NCBI GenBank assembly: GCA_037127255.1
Contig: JBANSL010000013.1
Location: forward strand, 60,114,688 to 60,178,687
Direction: 5' to 3'
From: Persicaria tinctoria
Taxonomy: Eukaryota; Streptophyta; Magnoliopsida; Caryophyllales; Polygonaceae
Length of the DNA: 64,000 nucleotides
Shown: positions 10,270-21,600 of the stretch, in pieces
Position numbering within the stretch: position 1 is the stretch's first letter
Layout of the letters: every line of letters starts with the position of its first letter
Notes under the pieces: generated by a model
The model's input: only the letters and a program-made list of their open reading frames with translations
What the model was told of the DNA's origin: nothing
Databases searched by the model: none
Translations under genes and position numbers: made by a program

Positions 10270-12170
10270 CTGTTTAATTTCGCAGAATTCGAGGCAAATT
10301 ACAGCAGTTCTGAGAAAGGTCGGAAAAGCTCGGAATTCAACTATAGAAGTCCAAGGCCAAGAAGCAGCGGAACCAGTCGAATCAAGCTAGGAACCCATGT
10401 TTACTCAATCTAGAGTAAACCTACTCGATCTCGACGAGAGTGTCCGAGCACATGCCTTGTCGACTGAGCACTGATCGAGAAGCTGAGCCAGAGAAACCCG
10501 ACTCCGGAAGCCAACTCGATCTCGAGTACCCCTTGTCGAGATCGACCACACCTCAACGCCATGTCCGGAGTCGACGAGCTGTGCCAAGACGAGAAGCCGA
10601 GGACGGAGACGCCAAGCCAACCCTACTCGATCTCGAGGAGCCTTGTCGAGATCGAGGACCACCATGGCGCCAATCCGAGTCCGTGGCAAGCACCAGTTCC
10701 TCGACCACACCAGGCCACACATCCTCGACGACTTCCCAACTCGATCTCGAGTTGCTTAGTCGAGATCGAGGAGCCAAGGAGCACAAGTCCGAGCCATGTC
10801 GAGCAGAGCAACCCGACCAAATCCAGCCAGCCATGGTCGACGACAAACCCTACTCGATCTCGAGGAGGCTTAGTCGAGATCGAGGAGCCACGTCCCGAAG
10901 CCGCGTTACGCGGTTTGACTATCCTACTCGGTTTGGGAATCCTTGTGGCCGAAGGAAGCCGAGTCTATCCGAGATCCATCAAGTTCTATCTATGGAAGAC
11001 AAGATCTATCAACATACCTATTTAGATATTATTTCCCCTTTTTAGATTTAATTCCTAAATTACATTTATTTATCTTTTAAGCTTTTTAGATATAGATAGA
11101 TATCTTCTATCCTTGATTAGCAAGGAATAGAAGCCTATAAATAAAGCCTTAGGGGCTGGTTTTTCATCATTCAATTTCAGAGACACAGTTACACATAGAG
11201 GTTTTAGGAGTTCAAAGGTTTTAGGGTTTGGCATTCTGCGAAAGTTGAGTGCCGGGATTGTAAAGACTTTGAATATAGTTTAACGCAAGTTTCTTTTCAT
11301 ACATCAATGTCTGCTATTGCGATGAAGAGCGAGTAGTCCACCCACTTCTGGGGCTGGGGTGAGCCCTACGGTGGCCATGTGAGGTGATGCGGTAAAGTTA
11401 CAATCTTGTTATGCAATTCGTCTTCTATCCCTATGAGCATGATTCTTTTGCGAGAGTTGAAGGTGATCCTTGTTTGTATTATTGAAGCGAAAGTGATCTT
11501 AATGCAACTTGGATTAATTATGTGAAAAGGGTTAGAAACAATTAGGGTTTATGCGAAATCCTCTATATGCCTATTTGTTAGTAACGAAAGTTATTTTGAT
11601 GGAAAGCATGATCTTTTATGCCTTTATGTGTTACTTTGCATGGTTATCGTTGTGGTGTTGATACCCTGGCTTTGGAAGTTCTTTATATATTGATTTATTT
11701 CTGTCGAAATCTGAAAATCTGTGTTCGAAATTGCAATTTATACTTTCTGTGTCTTAGTCGATCTAGAGGAGAGGCTCGTCGATCTCGAGTGGCATCTTGT
11801 CGAGATCGAGTAGGATCTTATCTGGATCGAGTTTCTATCCTCGATTTTTAGTTTCTGTCTCTGTTGTCCTTTGTCGATCTCGAGTTAGGGCTTGTCGAGA
11901 TCGAGTTAGTTTCTGCCTTTGTTTTATTCCTTGCTTTCGTTTGTCTTTCTTTCTTTGTTTCTGTCTTTTCTACTTGCTTTTTCTGTGAGATTTACAGCTG
12001 CCTAGGATCCGCTGACACGCTTCCTCGTGGATTCGATCCTGACTTTCTCTTACTACATTGGAGGGAGTCTTGTAATTATTTGCGTGGGCCTAAATCTGGT
12101 TTGATCTATTTTCATTATATTTCATACTCGATTCCCCCCTTACAACAGTCTCTCAATCAAACAGTAAAAA
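10270..12170 (+). mobile_element. Athila/Tat-like LTR fragment inside the small LTR element
   Basis: It has no coding capacity. Its central part matches, on the opposite strand, the LTR at 57.6-59.2 kb: GCATGGTTATCGTTGTGG and CTTTGGAAGTTCTTTATAT near 11640-11690, GGGGTGAGCCC near 11354 and TTGCGAGAGTTGAAGG near 11448 all have close counterparts there. CCTATAAATAAAGCC near 11135 may be a promoter TATA region. No TG...CA ends or target duplication were found, so it may be a truncated or solo LTR. Confidence 0.55.
10425..11910. repeat. Dispersed CTCGATCTCGAG / GTCGAGATCGAG hairpin repeats
   Basis: CTCGATCTCGAG or a one-base variant occurs at about 10428, 10515, 10627, 10740, 10854, 11778 and 11876. 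Most are followed 10 to 20 bases later by the complementary GTCGAGATCGAG, so each pair can form an 11-12 bp stem. The clusters sit at both ends of the LTR-like fragment with a 0.9-kb gap between. Confidence 0.85.
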
Positions 12171-12258
12171 AAAACATATATGGATAGGGTAAGGTAAGGC
12201 AGCAAATATGTTCGACGAAGGTGGAGATAGGCCAAGATCGAAACCCGCTCTGATGCCA

Positions 12259-12521
12259 TGTAGAATATATAGAGAGGGATAAAACTCTAATAGATTGGTG
12301 GTGGAAGTCTCATATTAGAGAAGACGAATACACGCTTATAATGTTATTATTCAACCATTTATATAGGGATTACAATGCTTAGAGAATAAGTAATATAAAG
12401 ATATCGATAATCTAAACCTACCAAAGATATATATTTCTTACCTAACCTAACAATATCAAAGATTATATCATATAATATATACAATCATAACTAATATATC
12501 ATTCATAATATATCTCTAACA
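12259..12521 (-). repeat. 5' LTR of the 9.6-12.5 kb element
   Basis: On the minus strand it runs TGTTAGAG...TTCTACA and is followed directly by the primer-binding site at 12247-12258. Confidence 0.9.
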
Positions 12522-12526
12522 AATAT

Positions 12527-13140
12527 TATTATTATTATTTATTGTACATTCAGATAAGTCATATTCAAATATTATTAACCCTAGTATTTTTCAAAAATAA
12601 TAATAATGAATTTCATCAAATTCAAATAAAAGAAACAAGAAGTGGAGTATTATTTTGACATTTCTGTTTAATATTAATGCTAATCAAACTGGGATTGATA
12701 ATATAGAAATGAAAATAGTAATAAAATTTAGTATAGAATGGGTATGAAAACATGTCAAATTCTGAACATTCAATGTACTTTTTTGTTTTTTATTTGTTTT
12801 GTGTGTGGCGGTTGTATACTTGTATTTATCTATGACGGTGTTTCTATCGGTCAATTTTACCGATCTCTTGATAATCAATTTTGTCTGATTTCGAAAGTTT
12901 TTAATTTAAAAAAAAATTATTCTAGTGTTGACGACGGCGGCCGATGAGGACGTGGGGGTTGGGGAGATTGGAATTTAAAGGCCGGTTGGGAGAATGGGTG
13001 ATTGACAATCCAACAACCAAATAGCAAGAGTTGGAGGGAAAACAACTGGCATTCTTCTACACAATCTCCCCGGCTTCCATCTTTCACAAAACACCCAAAT
13101 GTTTTGGTTTTCATAATAACTATTTTAATACTCCTCTGTC
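12527..13140. repeat. Duplicated sequence, block A2 (pairs with 42293-42690)
   Basis: Long shared runs include TTTCATCAAATTCAAATAAA, AGAAACAAGAAGTGGAGTA and GGAGGGAAAACAACTGGCA, in the same order as at 42293-42690. An (ATT)n run marks the left edge in both. No gene is seen. Confidence 0.8.
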
Positions 13141-13486
13141 ACACACGAAATTTATAAAATATACATGAATATATAGGAGTTTTTTTTTAACAAATAGCTA
13201 GAAAATTTTAGCTCTTATATATTGTGATAAAAATAATAATACATAATTTAAAGTATAATATAATTCCACTCGAATATTTTATATTAAAATTTATTTAGAT
13301 ATTATAATTTATTATTAAAAAAATATGTATAGGATAATGGAGTGTATGTGTGTGTGAAATCAAGGAAATGAAAAAATATTTTTTTTTTTTTATAGTAGGC
13401 AAAGAGTTGGATGTACTACCGACATCCATGATCATCTAACAAGATAATGTTGGTTGTCAATTTTACCTTCAACCATATCTTTGCTC
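13141..13486. other. AT-rich noncoding interval
   Basis: No coding potential, repeat structure or RNA gene was recognised. Confidence 0.4.
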
Positions 13487-13489
13487 TTA

Positions 13490-14091
13490 GAGCAAGCCCA
13501 ACAACTTCTCTAAAAAATCTCTATTTTAGAGATAAAAATGTCAAAATCTCTAAAAAAAATTCACTCAAACTCCAACAGCTTCTCTATTTTACAGATTTTT
13601 ACATTTATTATACAATATAATAAATAAATGCATTTATTAAGGATATTTAATTCTACATTTATAAAATATTATTTTAATCTTAATTATAATATTTAGCCTC
13701 ACATTTCTAACATTTTTTTACTTATTTATAACATTATATATTACAATTTCACGTTTTTAAAACTTCAAACATTTCTAACATCTATTTTACTTATTTCTAA
13801 CAATTAAAGTTGTTAACATTTTTTTTAACAATTAAAGTAATACTTGTACTGGTAACACATTTTGGTCAACATCTGTTTTTTGCCCTCAACAATAAATTGT
13901 CCATAGGGAGAAGTGCATACATTTAATTATAGAGATGAATCCTCTTCCCAAATATTTAGAGATTTTTTCCCATTTTTCACTCTTTTCTCTATTTTGCAGA
14001 TTGGTTTACATAATCTGTTGGGGTCAAAATATGGGTTTTTTTCTCTAAATTCCATCTTTTCTCTATTTTAACACATCTCTTGGGGTTGCTC
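13490..14091. mobile_element. PIF/Harbinger-type MITE with TTA target duplication
   Basis: The terminal inverted repeats begin GAGCAAGCCCAACAAC (left) and GAGCAACCCCAAGAG (right, minus strand). The flanks are TTA (13487-13489) and TTA (14092-14094), the 3-bp duplication typical of PIF/Harbinger. The interior is AT-rich and noncoding, with the TCTCTAAA/TTTAGAGA words common in this MITE class. Confidence 0.8.
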
Positions 14092-14119
14092 TTATGACGC
14101 CATGTGACAGTTTTTTTTA

Positions 14120-15490
14120 AGGGTGGGCATGGGACGGGACCGGATGAGATTGGAGTAATACCGCGTCCCGTCCCGCGTATTTTTTTGCGGGACAGAATCG
14201 GGACGGAATTGATTTTTTTTTTTTAAATCCCACCGGACCTTATCCTTCACGGGACGGGATGGGATCGGAACATGACAGGATTTGTCCTTCATAAAAAAAA
14301 ATTATAACCCAATCCAAAAATAACAAATACAATAGTACAAATTATAAGCTTACATAATAATCCCATTACAAAAAATTGGTAGGCAGTAGTACTATAGTAG
14401 CAAATTAAAGTCAAAAGACTAAAAAATGCAGTAGCAAGTAGCAACTAGAAATCCCATATAAAATGCAGTAGCAATTACAAAAATGCAGTAGCAACCACAA
14501 CAAAACTCATGCAGTCATGCCGGCCTCAGGAATGCCAAATTGCCAATTGCCAATTGCCAACCTGTTTGTATTAAAACTCTTTATTTGTTAGGCCATGTTT
14601 ATCAAGGGATACTAAGGATACTTGAAATACTTATATTTTATTCTTCTCTCTCCGCCACATCATTCTAGCATCTCATTCTCATTTTTCTCACTTTATCAGT
14701 AGCATCCCTAGTATCTCAAAACCTATCTTTTCACACCCACTCAATTTACAAATATACCCGTCCCTAACAATTATTTTCATTCTCGATTATATTATTATAT
14801 TTACTTATTATTATTAAAATATTAATATCAAATTAATATTGACAAATATTGTTTTGATAAATATGTATTCCATTTCTTACATTATTTATTATTTCAAATT
14901 CTTCCATAATTATAATTCAAGTTTTCGGATAATATTTTGCATATTTATAATGAAAGAGATATATTTTTAATTATTTATTTCATTTCTTACATTATTTATT
15001 ATTTCAAATTCTTCCATATTTATAATTCAATTCTTCTTATAATATTTTTCATATTTATAATTAAAGAGATTTTTTTTTAAATATAGTCAAATATATTCAA
15101 AATTGATGTCTACACATAGGTAAAAATGAATCTAGTATTGTGGTAATTTTTATTTTATTTTTTTACATTTTTTTTTCGGAAAATTGATTTTAATGGGTGA
15201 AAATACCTTCCTCCAGCAACGCATCACCACCGTCCATCCTCCACAGCTGGCGCAGATCCGAGGCTCCCTCCTACGACCGATTCTGCTGGCGACACGTGTC
15301 CAGCCCTCCCCCTCTGCAATTTGTGTTCAACGCTACTGTTCACCCGTGTTGAGGCCTCTAGTATCGATACTCAACAAGTATTGTTGTAGTCTCCCTCCAC
15401 CCACTATTCCCATATTTTAGTAATAAAAATCCTAGTATCCATGTATAGTAGCGAGACGGGACGGGATTTGCTGGATTTGTGCCCATCCCT
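14120..15490. mobile_element. hAT-like non-autonomous element, probably with an inner insertion
   Basis: The left end AGGGTGGGCATGGGACGGGA matches the complement of the right end (GATTTGTGCCCATCCCT). Subterminal CGGGACGGGAT words occur on both sides, as in the better preserved element at 30554-32033. About 14590-15430 looks like a second element (TTTATCAAGGGATACTAAGGA against TCCTAGTATCCATG). There is no transposase. The 8-bp duplication cannot be judged because both flanks are T runs. Confidence 0.6.
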
Positions 15491-15562
15491 ATTTTTTTTG
15501 AAGAGGTTGTTTCACATTTTATAAGTGTTAGAAGTGGATTTTTTAGGGGCAGTTTCCATACA

Positions 15563-17338
15563 GACCATATTTTTTGTCTATATTAGGAAATTGTCCACCA
15601 CCCTCTCCATATTAGCTAAATGTCCACCTGTGTTGCTGAAACTGCTGAAACCAAAGTTGCTGAAATTGTGCCCTCCCTCCCCACGTGTGCCCCTTCTGCC
15701 CCCCTCATGTTTCAACATTTTTTTTTGCTGAAACCGATTTCAGCACTGTTGTTGATGTTGAAACCCCGGTTTCAGCAACGTTGTTGATGCTGAAATGGTT
15801 ATTGTTGACACTACTGAAAATGTTATACATACAAGCTACTGAAATGATGAAATACTGAAATAATGAAAGGCTAAAATGTTGTCATATATGCTTCTAAGAT
15901 ATAGTACCTCATACAATTTTATAAGAATTAATTTCAACAAGGCAAAAGTTTTTTTGCTGAAATTGCCAATATCGAAACTCTCAACAAAGCAAACTCAATC
16001 ACAGTAGCAAACTAACCAATTCACTATTTCCTGAAATTGCAATTTCAGCAAGTTTATTTTATTCAATCATCCTATCAATTCACAACCAATTTTTTTCCAT
16101 TTAAATTAACCAAATGATCCAAACAAAATTAAACAAGAAATTAAAATTATCCAAGGTGAAACATCTGTGCTGAAATTGAAATTATCCAAGCGAAATTGAA
16201 ATCAATCCGAACAAGTGAACGGTTACTGAGAGATTAATCAAACAACAATTCAGTATCGGCTTGCTGATATTGGAGACTCCAAGGTGGTGCTCGGGCTTTA
16301 CCTTTGAGGTTGCCAGTGGTGTTGAAATTACAGATCTAGAAGCCAGTGGTGCTAAAACTACAGATCCAAAAGCAGGTGGTGCTAAAATTAAACTAAAATC
16401 AAACAATCAGGGAGTCGAATTGCGAAACAGGAAGCGGAAAACATTGAGATCCAAAAGCGATTACCCATCATTAGCGAGTAAACAATCAAATAGTTGTTCT
16501 TGAAGCCATTGAAAGCATAGGAGATGCTGATACGGTCCTTGCTGGTTTTGCTGAGCTCCAAGGCGGCAACAACCACCCCCAGCGCGCTGAATACTAGCCA
16601 GTAAGACGCCTCCATTATCCCCTACCGGCACAAGAACTCGAAATTGAAATCTTCACTTTGGATTGTTTGGCGTTGCGAGAAATAGAGAGATCTGAATTCG
16701 GGAATTCGATCTGGTTTGAAAGTTGCTCGGGAATTCGATCGTCTCCATCGCCCTCGCATCCATCGTCTCCATATCTGGTCCTGCAACTTCGTCGGCCACT
16801 TCATTTTTGCCATTGTCGGAGGAGTGCGCATGGGAAGAAGGGGCGGGGACGAGGAAAGGAGGGAGGGAGCAAAATCCTCGTCGGCTTGGAGAATCCCCCA
16901 CAGAACGCTAGCAAAATCCTACGGAAATCGAGCATGAAATCGGAGCTAATCGCCGCTCCACACAAGGCTCAGTGGGATCTCGATCGCGGCGTCGACGACA
17001 TAGAAGAGGTGGTGCTTCTCGTCGAAGCCAGGAATCAACAGGAGATCTTAGATCTAGAGAGCACGACAGTAGTGGTGGCCCCGCCCTGGAGTTCTGACAG
17101 TGATGGTGGTGGCAACAACGATGGCGGATGCAGTGGTCAGCGAGAGGGCGATGGTGGTGAGCGCGAGAACGGAGGAGCGAGAGAGAGGCAGACGGAGCAG
17201 TAATGACAGCAGATGAAGAAGATCTCTGATTTAAGATTAGGAGGACAATTTTGTCCATAAAATTTTAGGTGGATAAAACCCCAATTTACCATACTTGGTG
17301 GACACTCTCCCAATAAAGACCCAAAAAATGGCCTGTTG
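15563..17338. mobile_element. Pack-type non-autonomous DNA element, copy 1, carrying a host exon
   Basis: The left end TCTATATTAGGAAATTGTCC plus ACCACC faces, in reverse complement at the right end, GTCTTTATTGGGAGAGTGTCC plus ACCA; similarity continues for about 55 bp through GGTGGACA-type words. The same ends recur at 53615-54630 (copy 2). The left part holds GCTGAAA-rich text shared with copy 2. The interior includes exon 1 of a transporter gene (16465-16615) and GC-rich segments. No transposase is present. MULE affiliation is likely but the 9-bp duplication was not found. Confidence 0.6.
16465..16615 (-). pseudogene. Captured exon 1 of an MFS (molybdate-anion-transporter-like) gene
   Basis: The first 50 codons read as MEASYWLVFSALG, then VAALELSKTSKDRISISYAF, then KNNYLIVYSLMM. 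This matches what I recall of the N-terminus of plant major-facilitator proteins annotated as molybdate-anion transporter-like. They begin with one membrane segment, then LELSKSNKDR and FKNNYL.VYSLMM, and the next residues should be AGDW. Here the exon ends after one extra G with GTAATC, a plausible native donor site, and the downstream exons are absent. It is therefore a gene fragment moved by the surrounding element, not a functional gene. The flank upstream (16616-16900) may be its captured promoter and leader. Confidence 0.6.
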
Positions 17339-17920
17339 GGCAATATTTTTTTTTTTATATTAATTCTTATTTGGAATTGCTTTTAATATAATACTAGTGC
17401 AGTACCCCATATCTTGTGCAAGCTTTGTTTTTATAAAACAATTTTATAAAAGCGCGTCTAGATGTTAGGAGTCGGGCTATCCCCCGCTTGCTGACTACTT
17501 AGCCCTTTTAATATTTAATAAAAGCGCGTCTAGATGCACGGAGAGCTCCGTCTCTCCTTTTCACCAAAAAAAATAAAATAATTTTATACTCGTATAATGA
17601 TTCTTTGATGACACATTTAATTTATTTATTGTATTAATGATTAAATCATGATATAAGTACAAATAATATAATGCTAAATTCAACAATCTAAATCCAAAAA
17701 TTTTTAAAAGTTGTTTTGATAAAATAAAAATATTCTATTGATTTTTACACTCTAAATTCCTAAAAAGGGTATTATCAATGTCATATATTTAAAAGAAAAC
17801 TAAATTATATAATATCAAAATTACATTTCAAAATACATTCACAAATATTTAAATTTCCCACAAAATATAAACATCAAATTGATTTTCAAATATTTTGAAC
17901 AATTTGGCTTTCAATCAAAG
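17339..17920. other. AT-rich noncoding interval with a short direct duplication
   Basis: TAAAAGCGCGTCTAGATG occurs near 17447 and again near 17518. Nothing else is recognised up to the LINE target site. Confidence 0.4.
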
Positions 17921-17933
17921 AAATCATCATGGA

Positions 17934-18050
17934 TAAGAGACAAAAGAGTAAATGGAAAAAACCGCCAAATCCAATACTAAAAATAAATGTGATGGCTCAG
18001 TGCGCCCTATTGGCCAGTGTAATGTGGGAGGGGTCATCAGGGACTCCAAT
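17934..18050 (+). pseudogene. LINE RNase H domain, 5' part (split by an LTR element)
   Basis: This is a 5'-truncated L1-type LINE remnant; only the C-terminal RNase H-like domain is present. It begins after the 13-bp duplication AAATCATCATGGA (17921-17933). It codes for KWKKPPNPILKINV, then, after a one-base deletion, the strand containing the first catalytic Asp and the GGVIRDSN motif. The frame stops at 18050, where an LTR element inserted; it resumes at 32758 in the same frame after one copy of the CCAAT duplication. Confidence 0.75.
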
Positions 18051-18387
18051 TGACAAAACCCATTTTTTAGAATCCCGTGTCTGCGGGTTTCGGGATCATG
18101 TGAGACGCCAGCGAGCTCAGACGATCGGGCTTACCTGAGACGCGCGATGAGATTACCGTCGACGTACCCAAACCTGTGCCGATCCGAGCTCAAGCCATAC
18201 GCGGACCACCATCCTCCCAAGGTTCCATCAACGTCGGTTTTTTACCAGCCGAGTCTAATCCCGCTAAAAAGGGGGGCTCAAAGCTAGGGAATCCGGTCTA
18301 AGCCGTTGGAGATTCCAATTTCCGACCCTCGCTTATGAGGCCTCCCCCTCTTATTTATAGTGCAAGCAAACCTTCACGCGAGCCCAC
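18051..18387 (-). repeat. 3' LTR of the CCAAT-flanked element, first piece
   Basis: It matches 32189-32525. It is interrupted after GCGAGCCCAC by the Tekay-like element; CCCAC is the duplicated target. Confidence 0.9.
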
Positions 18388-18604
18388 TGTAACGGCCCGG
18401 GATTATGATTCCCGAGTTACGTTTCGAGGGATGAAACCCCTCGTTAGGATCTTGCGCCCCGAGTACAGGTTGAAGGTTTGAAATTCTACTCTAACGTTTC
18501 AAGTGGGATTTCAAACCTTCAACCTGTACTCGGGGCGCAAGATCCTAACGAGGGGTTTCATCCCTCGAAACGTAACTCGGGAATCATAATCCCGGGCCGT
18601 TACA
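18388..18604. repeat. 217-bp foldback replacing the 5' LTR
   Basis: The arms are 18388-18484 and 18508-18604 (97 bp each, perfect as read), with a 23-bp loop. Positions 18388-18513 are an exact reverse complement of 27114-27239, the end of the 3' LTR, including the loop; 18508-18604 is the same LTR end forward. The two copies share ATTTCA at the join. The outer tip TGTAACGG is the complement of the U5 tip CCGTTACA. Confidence 0.95.
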
Positions 18605-18608
18605 AAGA

Positions 18609-18620
18609 TGGTATCAGAGC
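18609..18620 (+). promoter_or_regulatory. Primer-binding site, TGGTATCAGAGC
   Basis: Twelve bases complementary to the 3' end of plant initiator tRNA-Met lie four bases after the LTR end CCGTTACA. The spacing and sequence are those of Tekay and many Copia elements. Confidence 0.85.
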
Positions 18621-21600
18621 TGAGGTTGTGCAAACCGAGTATGATAGGTTGAAGTGGTTTTGAAATGGCCCAAGGTTTTCAAATGGTTTTTCAAAATGTT
18701 TTGGAAAGGGCAAAATGAATTTAATATGACTAACTCAAATAGACTAAATATGAACTTGACTTAACAAATCCAGTAATCAAACAAAGGGAAAATGAAGGGG
18801 TAGTAAAGGCGCTAGACTATCCCTATTGGATGTAGTTGGGAACGGGTAGGCAAAATGCTAGCTTTCTTTTACAGACGGGGTTGAAGACTTTAAGAAACCC
18901 GAAGGTTGGAGTGACATGGGTTAGGAGGCCGTGAGGTAATTGCCCCTCCGACCGGCCGTCCCTTGAAGGACGGCATAGATCATTTCTGTAATTGTATGCA
19001 TTATATCCAATTGGGCCCGAGGGCGATCCTCCTCGAAGGGGATTATATTAATCTCGTTGATTGCTTCCGTGTTGAGTGCTATTGTGCGTAGGATAACGAA
19101 CTAATCAGTGTGCCTTAACTTGAACCATGTGTTGAATTTGTAAACGGGATAGCGGGAGGAAACCTTGTCCTTATGTTGTCGGAATTCCCTTCTTGTCAGG
19201 ATAGCTCTTCCCTTATTCAAGCCCTTGATGATTATGACTCTGTCAATCGTCCCACCAAAACATTTAGGCATGATTAGCAAGGGTCGAAGAGCATTCGCTC
19301 TCCCCGTTTCGGGTCCTGTTTGGTACCCCACCACCTATGCTTCTACCGAGTCTTGTACCGGAGGCTGGTGTCTTCCACGGGAAATTTGGGTTGGTTAACT
19401 AATTACCTTCGGGAATTGTGTCGGATGCGAGGGTCACTTGAGTATGTTAGTGGGAGTAATGACTGAAGTAGTTTCGAGTTAGGAGTGAGTTTGTCTCATG
19501 GAGTCACCCCTTTGATCCCCGTAATGGTCAGCCATGTCTTCTTTCCATAAGATTCTAAACACGAGTTCTACTCTCACCTCTTGTGAACAACGTGAATGTC
19601 CTTGTGTCCTACTGATCGAGTCATATTAGCATCCTATGGGAAACGGGGTAACGAGTCGGTGATTGTATGACATGGTGTGTTGGTATATTTCAGCATGACT
19701 TGCCTGATATCTTGCACGTTTGCACTTATGAATGCACATATATGTGCCAAATGTATGAATTCCCATGATTGTTACTCTCCCTCGAATTAGGTCCATGATA
19801 GTGTGGTCAACTCTCTTGTATGAGTATCATGTGAAATAAATTCCTAGCATGTTAAGTTGATCAAATTGAACCTCGTTGACTATGTACTGCTTAATAAGTG
19901 TTGGTAGTATCATGTAGGATATATATCCCCTAATTATGGACCATCATGCAATCATGTGCCATACTTGTCATGATACATGTTCATGGTTGTATTTGATGTG
20001 ATAGTTGTTATGCCCAAATGACTTAACTATACCCCTTGACACGATTATTAGAGTGCATCTTGACATGCTTACCTGGAACCCATATTGTTTTGACCTGCTT
20101 ATGTGTACACTTAAAATGAGTAATGAATCATACATGTGATGTCATATAATGCTCGCTATGTCATATATAACTTATGTTGAATATGTCTATTGTCGGCTCG
20201 TGCATACATGATCTTAATATGACAAGCATGATTAGTGCATGAGATGATAAGTTTTAGCCTATCCGCTTGCATGCAAAGTTGATTATGTGAAATGTTATGG
20301 ATGCATAGGACGCTATTCCTTCAATAGGTACATGATAGTGTGGAATGATATGATTGAAATATTTTGTGATTGCCATGTGCACCTGTGACCTTATAGAATA
20401 CCTTAAGGGGATTGTTGCAACTCTCGAGTCTGTGTCTTGTCTTGAGTCTTGTCATCTCTAGTCCTGGTTTGTGACTGAATTCTTAAGAAAGTCGTTTGTC
20501 CTCCCTTGCCCTCCCCTATCTCCGTGACTTCTAACCCCTCGTGATCCCCTTGATGGACGTTGACATAGAAGAGAAAACGAGCGATCGAGTGGCACCAGAG
20601 TGGCGCAACGGAAGTGGGGTGGGCCCATGGCCCATGGACCCTAGGATCGACGTCGCCAAAGGAAGGACGCCTTTCGAAGATGGTGGTTGCAGACGTAATC
20701 CTCCTAGATGACTCAAGGGATGACGTTCTTCGTCTGAAGTGTGATCTCTCCTATGCGATCTGGAATTGGTGTCGTGCGATAGGCTTGGAACTAACTAAAT
20801 TGAGGTGTGATGACTGATAAGCTGAACTGGTAGTGAATGACTGCCTGACTAACTTGTGTTTGTGATGATGTGCCTATGTGCTTAAGTATACTGACCTGCT
20901 AGTAAATCGGTTATGGGTTATATATGTGGTGGTGTATTCTTCTTGGGAATGAGCCGAGTGTTTTCCTTGGTGAGACGGATCGGGAAATCGCAGGTAGATT
21001 GAGGTGTTCGAGTTGGTCATTGGTTATGCGAGATGGAATGCATGAAGGATGTGTTAGCTTGGGTAGAGTCGAGTGAGTTATGGCTTGTCGGAGATAGTGT
21101 TCAGTGAGTATATTTGAGCTTCCAGGTAGGTCTTAGGTGAAGAGTGGAGTTAGCATGGTGAGATTTCGAGGAAGAGGTCCTAGCTAGAAGTGTCGGTAGG
21201 TAGTGGGTGCAAGTATAGGTGGTTAGTGTAGTTCTAGAGGTGGATGAGTGAGCTAGGAATGGATCGGAGGGATTCTCAAAGGGAAGTGTTATTAGACGGA
21301 TTGGTGAGCCAAGGAAGGTGTCTAGACAGTCTAGGAGCGAATCGTGGGCGGCATCGAGAATGATTGGTTGAGGAATGTCTAAGGAATTGCAGAATTAGGG
21401 ACTAGGTTTTATGTGCGGTGATTGGGAATTGTTTATGGTAAAGGATGAGATTGAGGAGTCGCTAAGAAAGAGTAGTAGCAGGCTGTATCTGGGATGTTTA
21501 CTTGGGGTTGCTTAAATAGGGTTAGTGATGCTTAGAGGATTCCTGGGGGAAGGATTTCTAGATGCGTTGTTGGAGGATTTTAGTATAGGAAAGGAATCGA

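Larger units (their letters stand above)
9616..12521 (-). mobile_element. Non-autonomous LTR retrotransposon with perfect AATAT target duplication
   Basis: Two direct repeats of about 255-263 bp start TGTAGAATA and end CTCTAACA. The flanks AATAT (9611-9615) and AATAT (12522-12526) form a perfect 5-bp target duplication. On the minus strand the 5' LTR is followed at once by TGGCATCAGAGC (12247-12258), close to the initiator-tRNA-Met primer site TGGTATCAGAGC, which fixes the orientation. The 2.4-kb interior has no gag or pol; most of it is an unrelated LTR-like fragment with hairpin repeats. LTR divergence is modest, so insertion was not recent but is well preserved. Confidence 0.9.

Noticed and set aside
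10440..11045. 201-codon frame as a gene
   Set aside because: Its residues are set by the CTCGATCTCGAG hairpin repeats (Leu-Val-Glu-Ile-Glu, Tyr-Ser-Ile-Ser) within an LTR-like fragment.
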